Source of the DNA: Candidatus Edwardsbacteria bacterium RifOxyA12_full_54_48
GTDB lineage: Bacteria > Edwardsbacteria > AC1 > EtOH8
Length of the DNA: 64,000 nt
Assembly: GCA_001777915.1 (NCBI GenBank)
Contig: MFFN01000004.1
Location: forward strand, 894,396-958,395
Reading direction: 5' to 3'
Shown piece after piece: positions 26,183 to 35,415 of this stretch. A model generated the notes under the pieces. That model saw nothing but the letters and a program-made list of their open reading frames with translations. It did no database searches and was not told where the DNA came from. Position numbers and translations under genes: made by a program. Position 1 is the stretch's first letter, and each line of letters begins with the position of its first letter.

Positions 26183-29100
26183 CGGATTTGCGAGATAAAA
26201 CGATGGACTCCCAGAATAATAATTCTCCATCATCAATTTCATTCTGGCAAAATCTGACCGACAAGATGGATTTTGCCAAAAGCCGCCCGGCCATCCGGCC
26301 GGGATGCGAGGAGGCCCGTTTTATCAGCCGCGACGGCAAAGAGTTTTATGTTCTGAAATCCCCCGGCGGAGTGGGCTATATCCGCCTTTCAGTCAAGGAT
26401 CATTTCCTGTTCACACTGCTCGACGGCAGCCGGACGGTCCAGGAGGTCCTGGTGGAGTATTTCAGGAAATACGGCGCCCTGGCCTTCTCCAGGCTGGGGA
26501 CCCTGGTACAGGAGCTCTTCAAAGGGGGCTTTCTTTCCGAAAGCCCGAGATCTTTCTACCGCAGGCTTCTCAAGAGGATCAAACTTGACAAACCACTGGT
26601 CAAGCTTATTGATCTCTTAAAATCGCTGCCCCGGCGGCAGTGGCCGATTGCAAATCTGGACACCGGCATCACCTGGCTGTATGAAAAAGGCTTCAAACTG
26701 TTCTATTTCAGGCCGGTGCAGATAGTTGCCGCCGTCTTTTCCCTGGCAGGGTTATTCATGTTTGCCCACCTATTCAGGGCCGGAGAATACAGCCTGTTTA
26801 AATCGTCCGGCTCGGTCGTTTTGGGGCTGGCGGTGCTGGTGCTCCTCAATTACGTTTCCATTGTGGCCCATGAGCTCTCACATGCCCTGGCCTGCAAACA
26901 TTACGGGCGGCGTGTCAACAGCGGCGGTGTGATCATAAATACAGTCTTTCCGTCCTTCTATGTTGATATCACGGACTCCTGGCTGCTGCCCAAGCGAAAA
27001 AGGGTTCTGATATCACTGATAGGGCCTTTCTCCCAGGCATTTATCGCCGGGGTCCTGTCGGCCGTAATAATGATATTTCCCCATCTTTTCATCAATCCGC
27101 TGCTTTATAAATTCGCCTTTCTGTCCTACCTGACGGTGTTCCTCAATCTCAATCCGTTGCTGGAGCTGGACGGATATTACGTTCTGATAGACTGGCTGGA
27201 GATCCCGGGCCTTAAGGCCAAGGCCTCCGATTTCGTCAAGAAACGGTTATGGCCTAAGATCAGGACCAGAGAGCCGTTTAGCTGGCAGGACAAGGTCTTC
27301 ACGGCCTACGGCCTGGGCGCCATCATTTGGTCGGCTCTGGCCCTGGCCATCGTGGGGTATTTCTGGCGGATAAGAGCCCAGCAGATAGGGAGCCATTTAT
27401 TCAACGCTACCAGCCAGCAGCTGCGCCTGATCCTTCTATTGGGAGTTGGTGTGATAATCTTGGCGGCAATGGGAGCTGCTTATAAAAAGATAAAACTTAT
27501 GGCGGTCAGCCTCTGGAGGGGCTTTACCGACCTGATATATCGCAGACCGGCAGCCATGGCCGGCGCCCTTTTCTTTTTATGCCTGCTGGGCAGCTTCATT
27601 TACAGCCATATTCAAGGCTGGCCGGCCATCGCCATCTCAATCACCTTTGCCCTGGTGCTGGGGGCGCTTTCCCAGAGGGTTTATTCCTATTATAAAGGAT
27701 CTTCATTGTGGCTGGTGTTGATGGGGCTTCTTCTGGCGGCCCTGGGAAGCCTATTCATAAAGATATTTCCGGTTGGCCTTCGGCCGGCCGTTTGGCTGAT
27801 CGGGTCGGTGGCATTGTTTGCCGCCACCTATACCCAATTTTCCTTTTCCAGCCTGCGCCGCTGGCGGCAGTGGCAGCGGGTATTGTGGGGCGGGCTGTGG
27901 TTCGGAATACTGGTATTGCTGGGGTATTTTCACGGGATGTCCACTTGGCGGACCCTGGCCATAATGCTTTCCACCACCGCCTTTCTGATGCTGTTGTCGC
28001 TGGTGTGGCACAACATGGGCTCTTCGCTGGAATATTTTTGGATATACTTTTTGCTTGGCATCATCTCTTGGAACATCATACTTATATTTTCGCTATTCAA
28101 TTTTGGTTTTCTTGCCGCGCTGCTTTTGGTGTTTGCCGTGTTTTGGCTGTATTTGATAATAAAAAGCGCCCGCTGGCTCCCGGAGAGCGCAAGCTTTGAA
28201 CCGGCATCGTCCGAAAAAAGAAGGATGCGCCAGGCCGCCGTAAAGATCTACCGGATGGCAAGCAGTTATTTTGCCTCGTTTTTCGGCCAGGGGCAGGCCC
28301 GGGCGATGGACGACCGCCTTAATCTGATCATGATAGAAAAGAACTGGCCGATCCGCCTTTACGGCAACCGAAGCGAGGAACGATTTGAGCGCAGTACCGG
28401 TATAGTCGACCGGAGCCAGGCTTTCCGGGGCATGCTGGATGAAGTGTTGAATTACCTTTCCCATGAGGTGGGCGATTATTTTGCCAGGAATACAATAAAA
28501 ACGGCCTATCAAAGCCTTTATTGGGAGGAGCGGGAGATAGCCCAGCAGTACTTGATGAAGGGTTCTCTGTGGGCCAGGGATATGGCTGTGGCCAATCTCA
28601 AACAGGAGAAGCGTGACGCCCAGAATGTCATTGCCGGGGTGGCAAGGTTTTGGGAATTGGGCGAAGAGGAAACAACCCTGTTCTATTCCCACCTCAAGGA
28701 GGAAAGGGTCCGTTCCGGAGAGATGATCATAAGACAGGGCGAACCGGGCGACAAGTTCTATATCATTAAATCCGGCCAGGTGGAGGTGGTAATCTCCCGC
28801 AAAGGCGAGCCCGATCTGATGGCGGCCAACCTTTCCCGCGGGGATTATTTCGGCGAGATAGCCCTGATCAAGAACGTCCCCCGAACCGCGTCGGTAAGAG
28901 CCGTGGCCGACTGCTCCCTGTTGGTTCTGGAACGGAAGGATTTCGAGTCCCTGATGGCCAGAAAGGTGGATCTGGCGGTCCGGATCGATCGGCTGATAGA
29001 GAACCGGGGCTTTCTGATAAAACTGCCGCTATTTTCCGAGTTCGCTCCGGCTCAAGTGGCTATGGCCGCCTCCCGTCTGGTTCCTGAAAGATACCACCCC

Positions 29101-29421
29101 GGACAACCGGTAATAATTCAAGGGGAAATTGGCGACAGTTTTTTCATCATCAAAGAGGGCCGCTTGGACGTCCTGGTGATGAAGGACGGACAGAAGAACA
29201 AGGTGGCCGAACTGGGTCCCGGCGAGTATTTTGGCGAGATAGCCTTGCTGCTTGATGTTCCTCGCACGGCCGATGTAGTGGCCGTTACGGAATGCCTGGT
29301 GCTCCGGCTCCATAAGGACGACTTTAAAAGTCTTTTAGGGGAGCAGCTGTATTTTGCCAAGAGCTTGGAGAGGACATCAAGCCGGAGGATGAGCGATACC
29401 AGGCACAAGATAAGTTTTTAG
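26179..29421 (+). CDS. PqqD-like / site-2 protease (M50) / double cyclic-nucleotide-binding fusion protein
   Basis: The 1080-residue protein has several parts. Residues 45-120 look like a PqqD/winged domain (FTLLDGSRTVQEVLVEYF). A polytopic M50-like region follows, with HELSHA at about 231 and NLNPLLELDGYY at about 322-333, the two metal/catalytic motifs of site-2 proteases. More than ten hydrophobic segments run to about residue 670. Two cNMP-binding domains follow (about 845-935 and 968-1055), each with an intact phosphate cassette FGEIAL...PRTA. Peptide-maturation zinc metalloproteases of the YydH type share the first two parts. It looks like a membrane protease gated by cAMP or cGMP; substrate unknown. 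A cyclase gene lies 2.2 kb downstream. Confidence 0.85.
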   Translation: MTDLRDKTMDSQNNNSPSSISFWQNLTDKMDFAKSRPAIRPGCEEARFISRDGKEFYVLKSPGGVGYIRLSVKDHFLFTLLDGSRTVQEVLVEYFRKYGALAFSRLGTLVQELFKGGFLSESPRSFYRRLLKRIKLDKPLVKLIDLLKSLPRRQWPIANLDTGITWLYEKGFKLFYFRPVQIVAAVFSLAGLFMFAHLFRAGEYSLFKSSGSVVLGLAVLVLLNYVSIVAHELSHALACKHYGRRVNSGGVIINTVFPSFYVDITDSWLLPKRKRVLISLIGPFSQAFIAGVLSAVIMIFPHLFINPLLYKFAFLSYLTVFLNLNPLLELDGYYVLIDWLEIPGLKAKASDFVKKRLWPKIRTREPFSWQDKVFTAYGLGAIIWSALALAIVGYFWRIRAQQIGSHLFNATSQQLRLILLLGVGVIILAAMGAAYKKIKLMAVSLWRGFTDLIYRRPAAMAGALFFLCLLGSFIYSHIQGWPAIAISITFALVLGALSQRVYSYYKGSSLWLVLMGLLLAALGSLFIKIFPVGLRPAVWLIGSVALFAATYTQFSFSSLRRWRQWQRVLWGGLWFGILVLLGYFHGMSTWRTLAIMLSTTAFLMLLSLVWHNMGSSLEYFWIYFLLGIISWNIILIFSLFNFGFLAALLLVFAVFWLYLIIKSARWLPESASFEPASSEKRRMRQAAVKIYRMASSYFASFFGQGQARAMDDRLNLIMIEKNWPIRLYGNRSEERFERSTGIVDRSQAFRGMLDEVLNYLSHEVGDYFARNTIKTAYQSLYWEEREIAQQYLMKGSLWARDMAVANLKQEKRDAQNVIAGVARFWELGEEETTLFYSHLKEERVRSGEMIIRQGEPGDKFYIIKSGQVEVVISRKGEPDLMAANLSRGDYFGEIALIKNVPRTASVRAVADCSLLVLERKDFESLMARKVDLAVRIDRLIENRGFLIKLPLFSEFAPAQVAMAASRLVPERYHPGQPVIIQGEIGDSFFIIKEGRLDVLVMKDGQKNKVAELGPGEYFGEIALLLDVPRTADVVAVTECLVLRLHKDDFKSLLGEQLYFAKSLERTSSRRMSDTRHKISF

Positions 29422-29516
29422 CAAGGTAAATAAAAGGCGGCGGGATATAAATTTATCTGATTTTCAGTTGATGAGCAGCAAGCATAAATTATACAATAGA
29501 AAAGCAGGCCCAAAAC

Positions 29517-30284
29517 TTGATTATAAAGGATCTTCACACCCATACATTATATTCTGACGGGAAACTTAAACCGGAAGAAGTATGCTCCATAGCCAAGGCC
29601 AAGGGATATCTGGTGGGTATCTCCGATCACTGCGGCGAAGGGAGTTTCCAGATAAACAGCGACGACCAATTCCGGCATTACCTTCAGGCTTTGGAAAGGC
29701 TTCCGGTATTCAGATCGGCCGAGTTGGACCTGGGCACCGAGATCAGAATATCGCGGCAATTGCTGGATGAATGCGATTATCTCATCGGAGGGGTGCATTC
29801 GATCGGCGACCTGAATTTTTTTGACAGCCAGGCGCAAGTGACCGCCCCTCGGGCCATCACTGAACAGCTGTTGGACCTGATTGAAACAAAGGCCCAGCAG
29901 CACAGATTTCACATACTGGCCCATCCGGGGCTTCTCCCGTTAAAACTCAGACCGGATGCAGAAAAGATCCTGGATAACAAATGGAGCCAGCTCCTGGTGG
30001 GGCTGGCCCTGAAGTACGATTTTGCTCTGGAGATCAGTTCCCGGTGGGAACTGCCGGGATACGAAACGATACAAATTGCTTTGGAGGCCGGGGTAAGGTT
30101 TTCATTGGGTTCGGACGGCCACGACCGGGGAACGGTATGCCTATTGGACCATTCGCTGGCAATAGTGAATAAGCTAGGCATTGCCGAGGAAAATATATTC
30201 CCAGGGAGAAGATCAGCCGACGGAGAGGCTGTCCTCGATCCTTTCGTTGAGCACCCTGATCCGGGCGGAAAGCACCCGGGATAA
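29517..30284 (+). CDS. PHP-domain phosphoesterase/hydrolase
   Basis: The 255-residue protein has the PHP metal motifs DLHTHTLYSDG (residue 5), ISDHCGEG, an acidic AELDLGTE, GGVHSIGD, LAHPG and SLGSDGHDRG. PHP proteins hydrolyse phosphoesters such as histidinol phosphate; the substrate here is unknown. The TTG start at 29517 has a weak AGG. The C-terminal 24 residues overlap the convergent cNMP gene by 72 bases; this tail is low-complexity (PDPGGKHPG) and may just be read-through past an eroded stop. Confidence 0.8.
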   Translation: MIIKDLHTHTLYSDGKLKPEEVCSIAKAKGYLVGISDHCGEGSFQINSDDQFRHYLQALERLPVFRSAELDLGTEIRISRQLLDECDYLIGGVHSIGDLNFFDSQAQVTAPRAITEQLLDLIETKAQQHRFHILAHPGLLPLKLRPDAEKILDNKWSQLLVGLALKYDFALEISSRWELPGYETIQIALEAGVRFSLGSDGHDRGTVCLLDHSLAIVNKLGIAEENIFPGRRSADGEAVLDPFVEHPDPGGKHPG

Positions 30285-30671
30285 AGCTAACATTGTCTTG
30301 GCGGCAATCTTGGGCTCTTTTTCAACCAGGTAGGCGATGTGCTTTCTGGTCAGCACGAAAATCTCGGTCTGTTCAAGGGCCACCACATTGGCCGAACGGG
30401 GGGCTTTATCTAAAAGAGACATCTCTCCGAAGAACTTCCCGGGGCCCAGCTCGGCCAGGATAATATCCGTCTGTTCGGCCGGCAGACTGATCTGCACCCT
30501 ACCGCTTTTTACCATGTAGAGACTGTCCCCCGGGGCGTCCTTTTGACAGATCAATGCTCCGGGCATGAAGCTTTCGGCATCGGTGGACATAATTTGAGTA
30601 ATCTTCAAAAATTCCTCATCGGTCAATTCCTGAAAAAGCAGGCATTGCCGCAGGCCGGTAACCTCGTCCAT
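30213..30671 (-). CDS. Single-domain cyclic nucleotide-binding protein
   Basis: The 152-residue protein is essentially one cNMP-binding domain: FMPGALICQKDAPGDSLYMVKSGRV, then the phosphate cassette FFGEMSLLDKAPRSANV, followed by a helical tail. No DNA-binding helix-turn-helix follows, so it is not a CRP-type regulator. It may bind cAMP/cGMP made by the nearby cyclase and act by protein contacts. It is divergent from a sister gene with only 38 bases between the start codons. Confidence 0.88.
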   Translation of the reverse strand: MDEVTGLRQCLLFQELTDEEFLKITQIMSTDAESFMPGALICQKDAPGDSLYMVKSGRVQISLPAEQTDIILAELGPGKFFGEMSLLDKAPRSANVVALEQTEIFVLTRKHIAYLVEKEPKIAAKTMLALSRVLSARIRVLNERIEDSLSVG

Positions 30672-30709
30672 GTAAATATCCTTTCTATTATTTTTGGGAG
30701 GAAGACATA

Positions 30710-31162
30710 ATGACCAATATTGTTGAGGCCCTTAAAGGCAACAACCTGTTCAGCGCCCTCACCCCTGAGGAGCTGGAGAGGATATCCCGGCTTATCTTCG
30801 TAAGATCATACCGGTCCGGCAGGACCCTGTTCTTTGAGGGCACTCCCGGGGAGGTGATGTACCTGATCCATTCCGGCAAGGTCGGGATATACAAGACCGT
30901 AAAAGACAAAGAGGAACTGCTGCTGGCCACCCTTGGCCCCGGCAGCTATTTCGGCGAGATGTCACTGCTGGATTCCCAGCCCCGTTCAGCCACCGCCAGA
31001 ATATCAGAGGACGGAGAGCTGGTAGTGATCACCAAAAAGGTCTTTGAACAGATGCTGGAAACCGACCCCAAAATAACGTCAAAACTCCTGATCACCCTGG
31101 TAAAGGTGGCCTTGCATCGCTTGAGAACGACGGATGAGAAATTCAAGGATCAGAACAACTGA
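30710..31162 (+). CDS. Single-domain cyclic nucleotide-binding protein
   Basis: The 150-residue protein is homologous in layout to the divergent gene at 30213-30671: YRSGRTLFFEGTPGEVMYLIHSGKVGIY and the cassette YFGEMSLLDSQPRSATA, then a helical C-terminus. Without a DNA-binding domain it is probably a stand-alone cyclic-nucleotide sensor. GGGAGGAAG precedes ATG. Together with the two domains of the 26179 protein, four cNMP domains lie within 5 kb of a class III cyclase. Confidence 0.88.
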   Translation: MTNIVEALKGNNLFSALTPEELERISRLIFVRSYRSGRTLFFEGTPGEVMYLIHSGKVGIYKTVKDKEELLLATLGPGSYFGEMSLLDSQPRSATARISEDGELVVITKKVFEQMLETDPKITSKLLITLVKVALHRLRTTDEKFKDQNN

Positions 31163-31241
31163 CGCCCATCACTATATAGCATAGCAAAAGAAGACTTTGC
31201 TGTCAAGAAATAATGAATCTTTTAAACCGGGGGCATAGGAC

Positions 31242-31571
31242 ATGAGCAAACCGCAATCAAAAATCGACCAGGCTACCCCGATCCAAAAAAAGAACTATGG
31301 GTACTACCTAAAGCTGGTTGTCTTTTTGGAAAAACTCAAAAGGGAAAGCGACATGGACCTGGGGCCTAAACTGCTGGATAAGATCATCGACGCCCAGAGG
31401 GGGGGCGAATTGGCCTCCGAACAGGTGATGGAGCTTTCGGAGAGGATCCAGGGTTGGGTGGAAAGGCAGCACCAATACTTTGCCAGCCAGGAATTTCAGA
31501 TGAAAAAACTGTTGAGGGCCATGGAGACCGGCGATCGCAGGGTAATAAAATCCAGGGTTCCACGTAGCTAA
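31242..31571 (+). CDS. Conserved-looking helical protein of unknown function
   Basis: The 109-residue protein is charged, soluble and mostly helical (KKNYGYYLKLVVFLEKLKRESDMDLGP, SEQVMELSERIQGWVERQHQYF). No family was recognised. It lies between a cNMP-binding gene and the cyclase, 22 bases upstream of the latter, and is probably co-transcribed with it. Confidence 0.7.
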   Translation: MSKPQSKIDQATPIQKKNYGYYLKLVVFLEKLKRESDMDLGPKLLDKIIDAQRGGELASEQVMELSERIQGWVERQHQYFASQEFQMKKLLRAMETGDRRVIKSRVPRS

Positions 31572-31593
31572 AGATACAGAAAAGGAGCCAATA

Positions 31594-34500
31594 ATGGAAC
31601 AGCGGGAGCTCGTAAAAAAAATACTGGAGAAACTGGATCATATAACCGGCAGGGAAAGCAGCTTGTTGCAGGGGGACCTGGAGCAGGCTGTTTTTGCCAA
31701 ACTGGGCCAGGTGGAGAAGATAATATCATCCATTCAGAAATATTTGCCCAAAAGGGTGATAGACAAGATTCTGCTCAACCCCGATGGGGTCAAGGTGGAA
31801 GGGGAGCGCCGGCAGGTCACTGTTTTGTTCGGGGACCTGTCGGGCTTCACCGCCATGTCCGAAACCATGGATCCGGAACAGGTGGTGGAGGTGGTCAATC
31901 AGTATTTCGATACCATGGTGGAGATAGCCTCCCGCTATGGCGGACATATCGATAAATTCATGGGAGATGCGCTGATGGTGCTTTTCGGAGCTCCAGTGGC
32001 CCATGAGGATGATCCGTTAAGAGCCTGTATGGCGGCCATCGAGATGCTGGAGGCCATGGATCGTTTCAGCGCCGAGAGAAAAATGGATCTGGCCATGAGC
32101 ATCGGCCTGAACACCGGGGAGGTGGTGGCGCTCAATGTCGGCTCCAAGGAAAGAATGGAATATACCGTCATCGGCGACGGGGTCAACTTGGCGGCCCGGC
32201 TGGAGAAGGTGGCCACCGCCCGGGAATGCGTTATCGGTGAAAACACCTACCGGCAGGTAAAAGGCAAGATCAAGCTGAAGAAACTCAAACCAGTGATGGT
32301 GAAGGGTAAGTCCAAGCCCCAGAATGTCTACCTGATCCAGGGGCGGATGGATGAGGCCGGTCAGGCCAGTACATTGCGGGCGGGCAGCATCAATCTGGTG
32401 GGTCGTATGGCCGAGATGGACAGCATCAAGCAGGCACTCGCCAAGGCCAAAGACTCACGGGGGCAGGTGGTGGCCATCACCGGGGACCCCGGGGTAGGCA
32501 AGTCCAGGATCGCCAAAGAACTGGAATTGCTGGCCAGGGACCAAGGATTCAAATTTGCCAAGGGCAAATGCCATTCCTATTCCAACAACGTGGCTTATCT
32601 GCCCTTTATCAGGCAGATGCATCTGGTCTTCAACATCGAAGAAAAGGACAGCAGTGAAAGAAAGCTTGAAAAGATCCAAGAAATTCTCCATATGCTGGAC
32701 CTGGGCGATTTCGAATCATTTTTAGGGTCTTTGCTGGGCATCAATTACCCCGAAATAGAAGGGCTGGATCCGGAAAAACGCAAGAGGAAAACCTTCGAAG
32801 GCATCCAGGAGCTTTACCTGCGTCTGTCAAAAAAACAGCCGCTGGTCGTTGCCTTTGAGGACCTGCAATGGGCCGATACCCTGAGCCTGGAACTGCTGGA
32901 GCATCTGGTGGATGCTACCGCAGGCCAGGCGCTGTTGATCTGCGCCGACTTCCGCCCGGAGCTGGCCCTGCCCTTCATCGGCAAGCCCTATTGCCTGAAT
33001 ATAACCCTGAAACCGTTGGGAAAACAGGAGGCCTGGCAGATGGTCTCGGCCCTGGCGGCAGTTTCTGATGTCGAGGATCAGGTGCTGAACAAGCTTTTGG
33101 AAAGGACCGAGGGTAATCCCCTGTTCATAGAGGAAGTGATCCGGCACCTGATATCGCGGCGGCTGGTGAGGCGCGAGGGGGAAAGCCTGGTTCCTTCAAA
33201 AAGATTTGGAAAGATGACCCTTCCCAACACCGTGGCTTCGGTGGTACTGGGCCGGATCGACAAACTGGGAGAGGAGCTGAGAAGAGTCCTGCAGTATTCG
33301 GCGGTGATCGGCAAGGAATTCGACCGGACGGTGCTGGCCAAACTGCTCAAGCAGCCGGAGGAAAAGATCCAATCCCTGCTGGACAGCCTGGAACATTTCG
33401 AGGGGCTGCTCTATTCCAAGCTGGTGGACACCAGACGGGTCTACGAATTTCATTCCACCACCACCCATGAGGCGACCTATTCCACCCTGCTCAAGCAAAG
33501 GAGAAAGGAACTGCACGGCAAGGTGGCCATGACCCTGGAGAACGAGTACCGGGACAACCTTTTCTTCCATCTGGAGGATCTGGCCCATCACTATTACAAC
33601 AGCAGCAATCAGGACAAAGCGCTATCCTACCTGCACCGGGCGGGAGATAAATCCCGCGGGCTTTATGCCAATCCCGAGGCCATTGAGTTCTACGAAAAGG
33701 GGCTTACGGTCCTGAAGGCGCTAAAGGAAAATGATGACAGGCTTTTGGAAAAGGCCGAGATCCTGGGGGCCCAGGGAGCCATCTACCGGCTGATAGGTGA
33801 AATGAGCCGGGCTCTTAAAAATCTCAATCAGGCAGTCAAGGCAACAGCCGGTGGTGGCAATAGCGCCGTCTCCCGGAAATACACATTAGAGGTCGGCATC
33901 ATCCATGATATGCTGGGCCAGGCCGACCGCGCCTTAGTCCTGTGGCAAAAAGTACAGAAAGCGGCCCAAAAGGACAAGGACAAGGAGGCCCAGGCCCTTT
34001 CCCTGCAAAATCAAGGACTTCTATGCTTGCGAAAAGGGGACCCGGCCAAAGCCGTCGAGGATTTCCAGACGGCCCTGAAGGTATTTGAGGAACTCAAGGT
34101 CAAAAAACACATTGCCCGGATAAACTCGCACCTGGCCCAGGCTCAAGAGGTCATGGGGAATCTCGACAAAGCCATCGAGCACAATGGCACCGCCCTGGCG
34201 ATATCACAGGAGATCAATTACCTGGAGGGGATAGCCTCGTACAATAATAACCTGGGCATCAACCTGTTGATGACCGGCAGCATCGAGCAGGCGGCGGTCA
34301 ATTTCCGGACCGCCTATAACCTGGCCGGGAAGATCGGCGACCGAAGGGTCGAAGCCCTGGCCGGTTTCAACCTGGGCAACTGCCAGTACATCATGGGGAA
34401 TTACGATTCGGCTCATGAATATTACCAAGGAGCCCTGGCCTCGGCCCGGGAGATAGGCGATATCGCCCAGCAGATGAACATAGACATCAACCTGGGATGT

Positions 34501-35358
34501 CTGCAACAGGTGAGGGGCAATGCCAAGGCCGCACTGGAATATCACACCAATGCCCTGGAAATAGCCTTGAAGATAGGCGACAGAAACAACGAACTGGAGA
34601 CCAAGCGCAACCTGGGGATCGATCTTTCCATGTTGGCTGATTACAGCAGGGCCCGGGCCGAATTTGAAAGCGGGCTCAAACTGGCACTGGAGATAGGCGA
34701 CCCCCGGATGGTGGCCTATCTCAGGGCCAATTATGGGCTGACCATGGTCAATCTTCGGGATCTGAACCAGGCCGAAAAGCTTCTATCGGAAGCGCTGGAT
34801 GATGCCAGGAAGGTGGGGGATCCAGAGGTCATCCTGTCGGTGGTCAGGGGTTTCATAGAGCTGAACCAGGCCAAGGGCGATTTCGGGGCCGGCCGGCAGG
34901 AAGTTGACCGGGCCCTAAGGATATCCGGCGATACCCATAACAAGAGAGAACGGGCCTATGCCCTAATGTACAGCGCCCTGCTGATGGTCCAGCAGAATGA
35001 ACACGAAGGGGCGGCTACCCCCATATCGGAATCGCTGACCCTGGCCCGGGAAATGAATGATGGTATCCTGTTGTGCAAGCTTTATCTGATCTCGGCCCGA
35101 AGATCGCTGGCCTGCGGATCGTTCAACGAAGCCCAGATGTTCATATCGGATGCCAGGGAGGAAGCGATTAAAAGCGGGGCCAGGGAGGAAATGGCAGAAA
35201 GTTGTGGCCTGATGGCCCGGCTAAAAAAAATGCAGGGCTTGGAAGATGAAGCCGAAACCGAATTGAACAGCCAAAGGAATGAGCTCAGCGACATTGCCCT
35301 GAGTATTCCGGAATATTTGAGAAAAGGTTATATGGAAGCCAGGATATCTTTCGATTAG
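31594..35358 (+). CDS. Class III adenylate/guanylate cyclase with AAA-type ATPase and TPR domains
   Basis: The 1254-residue protein has three parts. A helical N-terminus leads to a class III catalytic domain (about residues 70-250) with both metal aspartates (FGDLSGFT near 80 and FMGDALMVLFG near 125), the adenine-type lysine in IDKFMGD and GDGVNLAARLE. A STAND/MalT-like ATPase follows, with GDPGVGKSRIAKEL near 297 and FEDLQWADTLSLELLEHL. About fifteen TPR-like repeats (from about 690) end the protein. The Lys favours ATP as substrate. ATP-driven STAND switches are usually controlled by ligand or partner binding to the repeats. It is probably the cyclic-nucleotide source for the adjacent cNMP-domain proteins. 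Confidence 0.9.
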   Translation: MEQRELVKKILEKLDHITGRESSLLQGDLEQAVFAKLGQVEKIISSIQKYLPKRVIDKILLNPDGVKVEGERRQVTVLFGDLSGFTAMSETMDPEQVVEVVNQYFDTMVEIASRYGGHIDKFMGDALMVLFGAPVAHEDDPLRACMAAIEMLEAMDRFSAERKMDLAMSIGLNTGEVVALNVGSKERMEYTVIGDGVNLAARLEKVATARECVIGENTYRQVKGKIKLKKLKPVMVKGKSKPQNVYLIQGRMDEAGQASTLRAGSINLVGRMAEMDSIKQALAKAKDSRGQVVAITGDPGVGKSRIAKELELLARDQGFKFAKGKCHSYSNNVAYLPFIRQMHLVFNIEEKDSSERKLEKIQEILHMLDLGDFESFLGSLLGINYPEIEGLDPEKRKRKTFEGIQELYLRLSKKQPLVVAFEDLQWADTLSLELLEHLVDATAGQALLICADFRPELALPFIGKPYCLNITLKPLGKQEAWQMVSALAAVSDVEDQVLNKLLERTEGNPLFIEEVIRHLISRRLVRREGESLVPSKRFGKMTLPNTVASVVLGRIDKLGEELRRVLQYSAVIGKEFDRTVLAKLLKQPEEKIQSLLDSLEHFEGLLYSKLVDTRRVYEFHSTTTHEATYSTLLKQRRKELHGKVAMTLENEYRDNLFFHLEDLAHHYYNSSNQDKALSYLHRAGDKSRGLYANPEAIEFYEKGLTVLKALKENDDRLLEKAEILGAQGAIYRLIGEMSRALKNLNQAVKATAGGGNSAVSRKYTLEVGIIHDMLGQADRALVLWQKVQKAAQKDKDKEAQALSLQNQGLLCLRKGDPAKAVEDFQTALKVFEELKVKKHIARINSHLAQAQEVMGNLDKAIEHNGTALAISQEINYLEGIASYNNNLGINLLMTGSIEQAAVNFRTAYNLAGKIGDRRVEALAGFNLGNCQYIMGNYDSAHEYYQGALASAREIGDIAQQMNIDINLGCLQQVRGNAKAALEYHTNALEIALKIGDRNNELETKRNLGIDLSMLADYSRARAEFESGLKLALEIGDPRMVAYLRANYGLTMVNLRDLNQAEKLLSEALDDARKVGDPEVILSVVRGFIELNQAKGDFGAGRQEVDRALRISGDTHNKRERAYALMYSALLMVQQNEHEGAATPISESLTLAREMNDGILLCKLYLISARRSLACGSFNEAQMFISDAREEAIKSGAREEMAESCGLMARLKKMQGLEDEAETELNSQRNELSDIALSIPEYLRKGYMEARISFD

Positions 35359-35367
35359 TCAGATTAT

Positions 35368-35412
35368 ATCAATGAAAAAAGCGCCCCGGTTCGGGGCGCT
35401 TTTTTCATTGAT
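35368..35412. terminator. Bidirectional terminator between the cyclase gene and the secreted-protein gene
   Basis: The palindrome AATGAAAAAAGCGCCCC, loop GGTTC, then the complementary strand ending TTTTTTCATT has runs of A and T on both sides. It lies at the convergent junction and can stop transcripts from both strands. Confidence 0.9.
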
Positions 35413-35415
35413 CTG

